Below, piece by piece: positions 17,246 through 23,124 of a DNA stretch of 23,124 nucleotides; the stretch's first letter is position 1; the number at the start of each line of letters is the position of its first letter. A program made the position numbers and the translations under genes. The stretch comes from Polychytrium aggregatum (taxonomy: Eukaryota; Chytridiomycota; Chytridiomycetes; Polychytriales): NCBI RefSeq assembly GCF_025602895.1, contig NW_026516553.1:1-23124 (forward strand), given 5' to 3'. Under the pieces are notes generated by a model. That model was not told where the DNA came from, ran no database searches, and was given only the letters and a program-made list of their open reading frames with translations.

Positions 17246-20200
17246 ATGCTCCGTCTCGTCCGGGTCCAGCTTCTACGACCCATCCGGCACCACATCCGCC
17301 CATTGCCGGTCCCCAGAGCCGCACCAGTCCCGCACGGACGATTCGCTGTGCAGCAGCCTTGCATCATCTTCCGGTCACTCTCATCCACCTCCGCTCGGTG
17401 CAATGAATCCACCCCGGTCCTGGCCAACGGCGATACCGAGTCCACCTCTGAACGCATTCCCGAGACCAGCCTCGACCAACACAAACCCGGGTCTGGGCCC
17501 GTACTCGAGCCTGTTGCCGAGCCAATTCCGTCCCCTGTGCCCACTGTCCAGATCTATCACCAGAGAAAGGGCCGTGTGATGGTCTTGAATCGACCCGAGT
17601 CGCTGAATGCTCTGACCGAGGAGATGATCACAGCGATCTTGGACAACTTCCAGGTGCGCAGGTCTCGCCCGGCCGCCGTTGAGCAGCCAGCGTGAGGGAA
17701 TATGCCATGTTGGAGGCTGTGATGCCATCGATCGGCTGGTGGCATCTTTTCGACATTCTTCGACCGCTGTCGATCTGTCGGCAGTGCTTGCAGCGGCCCT
17801 TACCTGGAAGCACCCTACTCGCCTCCGCTTCAATACTGACTTGCTGCTGCCCCGATAACCGCCCTGGTTCTGGTTCTGGTTCTGGTTCGACACATATCCG
17901 CGGCTCTGGGATTGGCGCTGCTCCGAAATCGCCCCGCTTGGTCTCTAGGCTTGGGATCAGACTGACATCAACGCCCTGGTCATTGAGGAATCCGAAGACG
18001 GACGGGCTTTCTGTGCCGGAGTCGATGCCATCCGTGAGTGGCATGCCAGAGCATTCTCATGAACATCCTTGGCAGCAGTTCGCCCACCAGGCCGCTGGGC
18101 TATCAAATTCTCTGTCGCTCATCCATGGATCATCTGTGCGCTCTTCCCCTGCGCCATAGGTCTTGCCGAGCTCATCAACGAAAAGACGGACGAGTCCAGG
18201 GCCAAGGCCCTCGGCCTGCTGAACAAGACCTACACTGCCCAGCATCTGCTCGCAACTCTGGACACCCCTTTGGTTGCCATTCTGGACGGAATTACGAGTA
18301 CGTTGTCCGCTGTGCAGCGCATGTATCGCTCGGCTCGGCAACAGTTCGTTAGCCTTCCATCGTCGGGGTTACCCAGCATTCATCGCTACGAGAATGCTGC
18401 AACTCCCATCCCGCAATCCTGGGGCTCCTGTCGTCGCATGCCACAACATTCCGAAGCAAGGCTCAAAAGTCTCACACCCCTCTCGCCCTCTCTCTCTCTC
18501 TCGCCCAATCCGCTCTGTCGCGCAGTGGGCGGCGGTCTCGGCTTGGCCATCCATGCACCGGTTCGCCTCGCTACCGAGGAAACAGTCGTTAGTGTCGCTG
18601 AAGGGCGAGTGGGATTCTTTATCGGAGGCGGGGTCTCCTTCTTCCTCTCGCGGATGCCCGACGGCGACCCTGTTGGCAAGTTTTTGGCGCTCTCTGGATA
18701 CAAGCTCAAGGGCATCGAGACCGTGTGAGTACCCCGCCCAGACAAAGCAAACTCGGCACCGAAGCTACGCTGGAGTATGCCATTCGTGTCGACTCACTCG
18801 CCGGTCCTCGCCAACACCCGCCCTTCTGTTCAGCATGGCCGGCATTGCCACCCACTATATTCCGTCCGAGCGCATACCGAGCCTTATTGCTCGCCTCGGG
18901 GCTCTCGAATCCAGCGACATCCGAGCTATCAACCTGATCATCAACGAGTTTGTTGGTACGGGCCGAGAGGATCGCCCACATTTCTTGTGCTTGATTGAGT
19001 TGGTGGACCCGTCTGGCCTGCACGGAAAGCGTTTCGGCGAGACCGATATTCACGCGATTCCTGCTTTAGGCAGCGCACCCTCAACCGACGACTGGAAGAA
19101 CTGGATCCTGGGCGGCGAGCGCGGCGATCTGATCCAGAGGTATCCTCGCATGCAACTCGCATCTACTGAGAGGTGGAAAAAGTATTATTGAGCTGACTCT
19201 CGTCGGTATCGCATCAGATGCTTTGCCAAGGACACGCTTCCCGAAATCCTGCGGGCTCTCGAAGCCGAGGTGCGTATCCGATACCCCTCGACTTGCTCCG
19301 TTCCCGACGAGTCGGACTGCTGCTGGCATAGTCGCAACCGATGTTCTTAACCGTCCTGTATCGGGCTGCCCACATGTTGGCAAATGCAGAAGTCTGAATT
19401 TGCATCCGAGATCATCAAGCTCATCAGGCGCCAGCGGCCCCAATACCTCCTGCTGACGCTGAAGCAGCTCAAGATGGCGGATACTATGGATCTAGCTTCG
19501 TGTTTCCGCATGGACTACCAGATTGCCAAGGCCATGATTGTAACTATCGATGCAGTCTGAGTGTTTCTTGGCGACTCCATCAGCATTTCGGCTGATTGCT
19601 GCCCTCCTCGAATATGTTCTAACTCTGATGCCGTGAGCAGCACGATACCGACTCGGAGTTTTCTGAGGGTGTCCGGTTGGTGCTGAAGGAAAAGAGCCCG
19701 GAGCCGATCCAATGGAGCCCAGACCTTGAAACCGTCCTCGGCAACATCAAGCAATACCAAAAGCAGATCGACACACAGTTCTTGCCCCAGCTCGACTTTG
19801 GAGCCAAATCCGAGGAGCTTCCGCTGCTCACCGATCGCACGTACAAGTTCTATGCGCACCGCACCGTCACAGGGCTGCCTTCTATCGAAGATGTGCGCAT
19901 TGTCGTCACCGGTATGGATTACTGTCAGCCCGCAGAATCGTGCATCTATTCAGACTCCTCGCAGTGCAAGCATCGTGGTATTCTCCCGCCCCCTCCACAG
20001 GAGGTGTCCTAACCGCATTTATCTGCCGATGCCAGGCGAAGTCAAGTCGGTTGGCGAGTTTGCGCTCACTCGCCAAGAGGTCATTGACTGGTTTGCCAAG
20101 AACTGGGGCACCTTCCTCGACGACGACGACTTGGATCAGACATCTCGGCTCCCGAAGGAGCTGACGGGCGGCGCAAAGTACTTTGTGGAGAACTGGCGCG

Positions 20201-20322
20201 ACCCCGCGCAGACCCCCGGCGAGCGCCGCAGAGAGATGTGGGGTGTCCGCCAGCGCGTTGAGGACATCCTGGACCGCAAAACCACCGTCATTGGCGACGG
20301 CTATCTCAAGTGGAAGGCGTGA
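17246..20322 (+). CDS. EHD3: Mitochondrial HIBYL-CoA hydrolase-like protein, probable mitoribosomal mS47 (Ehd3)
   Basis: A crotonase-fold protein of the 3-hydroxyisobutyryl-CoA hydrolase family (valine breakdown); the fungal member Ehd3 is also known as mitoribosomal small-subunit protein mS47. Nine exons join in frame: 17246-17653, 17961-18033, 18160-18297, 18526-18724, 18834-19139, 19218-19269, 19390-19539, 19641-19911 and 20036-20322, giving 627 aa. The N-terminus is Arg-rich (MLRLVRVQLLRPIRHHIRP), a mitochondrial targeting peptide. Family blocks are VMVLNRPESLNALTEEM, AFCAGVDAI, MGGGLGLAIHAPVRLATEE, AGIATHYI, a segment starting CFAKDTLPEIL, and HDTDSEFSEGVRLVL. The catalytic Glu is kept (E232 in SVAEG) but the partner Asp, eight residues on, is Gly (G240 in FFIGGG), and CAGGD has become CAGVD. 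A C-terminal extension of about 150 residues follows, as in ribosomal forms. The final TGA overlaps a possible donor (GC|GTGAGT), so a further exon cannot be excluded. Confidence 0.88.
17865..17888. repeat. CTGGTT hexanucleotide repeat in intron 1 of the mS47-like gene
   Basis: Four tandem 6-bp units lie in the 307-bp intron between exons 1 and 2. A CT-rich microsatellite (about 18481-18503) lies in intron 3 of the same gene and may serve as part of the polypyrimidine tract before its acceptor. Confidence 0.9.
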
Positions 20323-21013
20323 GTGTTCCCGCTCGCAACTTTGCTCTTTCTCACAATGTATTTTAGCGGGACTCACTTTGCTTTAAATGGCTCCTGGTGT
20401 TTGTGTCCCTGCCCAGTGGCCGCAGGACCAAATCCTTTCCAAACAACGTCCTTTTGCCTGCTCGCATCAGAGTCCCACATCCCATTCGCAAGTAGCACAA
20501 GACCTGGGCTCTCTAGATCTTGGTCGACTGCAATATATTGGCCGCGTGTCGGCACCGTGACGCAGGAGTGGCCCGGACAGTACGTTGTCGCTATCCGAGC
20601 CGCCGCAGGAGTTCCTCGGCATCTTGTGTCTTGTTCTGGTTGGAGTCCAGAGTCCGACTCGAGCCGCGGCCCTTGCGAAGTCTGGCGCCATGGCCAGCAA
20701 CAAACGAGCATCAGTCGCAAGGCCAGTGTGTCGTCCCAGATCACGGACGGCGTAAGGCATAGCAGAGCAACTGGAAAAACAGCAAAGCTGGCGGATACAT
20801 ACGGCGAAACCGAAGGGCTCGTGATGGACGATAGCCGGGACACGCGCGTCGATCTCGCTGTCGTCGGCACAGCAAACCCTGTGCCGGAGGTTGGTGACGG
20901 CGCTTGAAGCTTGCCCGCTGGCTCGGCGTCTCTCTTTGATCTGAGTGCAGTGATGAAAGATCAAAGGTGAGCCGCGAATGGCATGCGTCAAGAGCAGTGC
21001 AGCCCGCAGCTCA
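20323..21013. other. Intergenic region between convergent genes
   Basis: This interval lies between the stop of the mS47-like gene (+) and the stop of XRCC4 (-). A 195-codon plus-strand frame follows directly after the TGA at 20320-20322, and overlapping minus-strand frames exist, but none shows domain-like composition, splice support or a recognisable motif. I treat it as non-coding 3' sequence. Confidence 0.5.
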
Positions 21014-23124
21014 TTATCCTGCACCAGCAATGTACCTCATGGCCGATCGGGTGCTGAGTGCAGCCCCAGCCTTGCCGATTAGAGGAGGAGCATCCTCGTC
21101 ATCGTCGTTCTCGTCGTCCTCGTCGTCCTCGTCGCCGTGGTCGTCCTGTTTCAGCCGAGGCCGCTTGGGCGGCGTCACGGTGGGGCTGTGAGGGTCGGAA
21201 GATTGGCCATCTGCACCAACATCCACATGGTGATTCGCTCGCTTCGAGACGGCACGGGTGCTCGATTCATCAGCATCATAGCCTGTATCTTGTGCATTCG
21301 GGTATCTGGAAGAACGTCAGATGTAGAACCAGTCAGGATGGAGGGCACTGCGCCTCAGTATCGCGGGGAGCCGGTGGTGGCTACGTTGATGCAGACACGT
21401 ACAGAGACTCTGAGAGATTGCTGCTGGCCGACTCGTCGATGGGCTCGTTCTTGACCCGGTGTTTGGCCTGCTTTTCGATCAATAGTCGAGTCTCTTGGGT
21501 CGCTTTGGCTTTACAGACACGCAATGCAGACCCAGATCAGACCAGTGCGCGATACTACCGGCGGTTGGTACAGCAGTTTTATCGCTTCAATTTATCTGTG
21601 TCTGTGCCGTCCCCGATCCACGCTGCCATGCTGGGACAGTCTCGTTGAGGATATCATGCCGGCGATGCAGATCCCATGATGTTGCTACCCCAGTAGCTGC
21701 ACCCAGTGGCTGCACCCTCTCACCATGGGCTTTCAAGGCCTTCATGAGGCTTCGGATCTTGTGCTTCTTGCGATTGACGATGACAGCAAACTAAGAATTC
21801 CAAGACACTCGTCAGCGCACACCGGAAGATGAGCCCCGAAAGCCGCTGCCTCGGTGACCTCAGTGGCCTCAGTAGCCTCAGTGACCTCAGTGACCTCAGC
21901 AATCGATACCTTCTTGTAGAGCCGCTCCTCGGCGTCGATCCGATTCTCTTGCACCCATCGTTGAAGTTGATCGATAGCTTCGTTGCGCTGGCTGCGTAGG
22001 TCCTCCGTTTTGGTCTCGAGGGCGACAACTTGGTCCTGTTGGTGAGAGATGTGCATTTGGCGGCCGTGTAAGTGAGCGCCAAGCGCAATCGACACTGTAC
22101 TAGATCGCGTTCAAGTGGGATGCTTGACGGCGCAGATGCCCATGCCAATCGCAGCGCCAAATTCAGCCCACGGCCCGACAAAAGAACGGCCATGGATGCC
22201 TCCGAACCTTAAGGGTGTTCCGCTCGGCGATCAGGCCATCGATCCAGTCAAACCATGTGTGTTGTCGAGTCTGCTCGCTCATGACAGGGAGTTGGAGCGA
22301 GCCAAGGTCAAACTGGGCAAGTCACAGCCGCACGAATCGACGGATATATGAGCAGTTAGCTTCATTCGGCAGAGATCCGGCAGGGACTCGACAGACACTC
22401 GGCAGAGACCCGGTGCAGTCAGAAGGATCTGTTGGATGTCCGGCACACTCAGAAGAACGACCGTCTCTCGGTCTGCGCTGGAGGCTTCGAGCCAGCCCGG
22501 CGGAGAGATTGCTCCGCCTTTCAAATCAGAGACCCATCTGCTGATCCACCCAAGTTGAGTATCTGGGACCCACTTTGATCGTGTTGGCTTCGGTCTCGGT
22601 GCACACCGTCCATGTTATCTGTGGAGTCAGCCCGCTGGTCAGAACAGGTCGTCCTATCAGACGGCAATCGTGCTCGGCGCAAGCCTTTCCACTCATCCTC
22701 CCCACCTGGCAGAAAAACTCGTCCAAGACGACTGTGCAGAGGTTGCGTCGGCCGTTGGTATCTCGTTCGGATGACAGGGCCGAAACGTGGCCTGGTAGAA
22801 CTCATTCAGCCTCATTTTGGTCGACATTTTGCATCGTGAGAGGTCCCGTACGGTCACTGAAGTATTTAGATATGGCCGTGAACAAGATGCGGCAGGTATC
22901 CGCAAGGGACAGCTCTGGGAGTGCTTCTGGCGAGCGAGCACTAACCGTTTTTGAACCACATGCTTGAGCCGTTGGTCACTGTGACGGCCAGCGCTATGTC
23001 GACGGCATTGTCCTGAAAGTAGGCGTCGATCTGGGTCGAATCAAAGGCACTGGACCAGTCGCAGCGCACCAGGATGTTGTTGGAGGCCAGTTCCGCACTG
23101 GGCTGCGTCAGCGACGGATCGACC
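21014..23124 (-). CDS. XRCC4: XRCC4-like non-homologous end-joining protein, 5' end outside window
   Basis: XRCC4 (yeast Lif1) dimerises through a coiled coil that binds DNA ligase IV and joins broken DNA ends in the nucleus. Minus-strand exons, all phase-compatible: >23124-22946, 22791 to about 22550, 22270-22208, 22035-21910, 21790-21724, 21508-21403 and 21305-21014, giving at least 357 aa; human XRCC4 is 334-336. The head domain begins NNILVRCDWSSAF and AVTVTNGSSMWFKNG, matching the XRCC4 sheet that ends in a DGxxxW turn. The helix TWFDWIDGLIAERNTLK leads to the coiled coil (ALETKTEDLRSQRNEAIDQL, then ERLYKK joined to FAVIVNRKKHKIRSLMKAL), the most diagnostic segment. The tail has LYPNAQDTGYDADES, the nuclear signal PPKRPRLK and an acidic run. 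The end of exon 2 is uncertain (donor at 22549 or 22573), and the start codon must lie a short way beyond the window. Confidence 0.82.
21849..21902. repeat. 9-bp minisatellite in an XRCC4 intron
   Basis: Six tandem 9-bp units (cctcagtga with one or two changes) fill much of the 119-bp intron between the two coiled-coil exons. On the gene strand the array is in frame with the upstream exon and would read as TEV/TEA repeats if the intron were retained. Confidence 0.9.

Noticed and set aside
18956..18999. A 44-bp intron in exon 5 of the mS47-like gene (GTACGG to GAG).
   Set aside because: Removing it shifts the frame into non-family sequence; reading through keeps the frame into the conserved CFAKDTLPEIL segment.
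20323..20907. A 195-codon plus-strand frame directly after the mS47-like stop codon.
   Set aside because: No splice site, motif or plausible composition supports it, and it is not in frame with a needed continuation of the family domain. A read-on exon of the upstream gene cannot be fully excluded.
22279..22524. An 81-codon minus-strand frame within the XRCC4 locus as an extra exon.
   Set aside because: It does not connect in frame with neighbours using plausible splice sites and has no XRCC4-like features; it is more likely intron 2, which also has a branch-point-like gctaact.

Overview
The window looks like nuclear DNA of a zoosporic, early-diverging fungus, most likely a chytrid. The reasons are a high GC content, compact genes cut by many introns of roughly 40-310 bp (nearly all GT-AG), fungal family content, a plasma-membrane H+-ATPase of the Blastocladiella/protist type with an AVHG motif rather than the yeast AVEG type, an animal-like XRCC4 gene, and a relic of a Fanzor (eukaryotic TnpB) element. 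Every call comes from reading translations and splice junctions by eye; no database search was run.

Layout. 1-1591 (+): the 3' part of a P-type H+-ATPase gene whose second exon carries five frame breaks. 2383-6095 (-): a complete seven-exon K+/H+ antiporter gene of the KHA1/CHX (CPA2) family, including a 14-nt microexon. 6634-7718 (-): an unrecognised helical/TPR-like protein. 8064-11199 (+): a complete ten-exon STI1/Hop gene, the Hsp90-Hsp70 co-chaperone. STI1 shares a 345-bp divergent promoter with the TPR-like gene, and this promoter contains a perfect three-unit heat shock element. 11736-13907 (+): a mitochondrial PPR-like protein. 14399-16414 (+): an unrecognised, probably nuclear protein with a long disordered N-terminus and a well-ordered C-terminal domain. 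About 16621-16940 (-): the decayed C-terminal nuclease half of a Fanzor-like element. 17246-20322 (+): a nine-exon mitochondrial 3-hydroxyisobutyryl-CoA hydrolase-like protein, probably the mitoribosomal subunit mS47/Ehd3, with one catalytic Asp replaced by Gly. 21014-23124 (-): XRCC4, the DNA ligase IV partner in non-homologous end joining, with its 5' end just outside the window.

The genes are unrelated housekeeping loci, not an operon or a defence cluster. Two loosely linked themes can be seen: membrane H+ and K+ transport (H+-ATPase and KHA1, convergent neighbours) and mitochondrial gene expression (PPR protein and mS47-like protein). I found no convincing new multi-gene system. The points most worth following up are the Fanzor relic, the frame-broken H+-ATPase exon, the catalytic-residue loss in the mS47/HIBCH-like protein, the intact heat shock element upstream of STI1, the microexons, and the two unrecognised genes.
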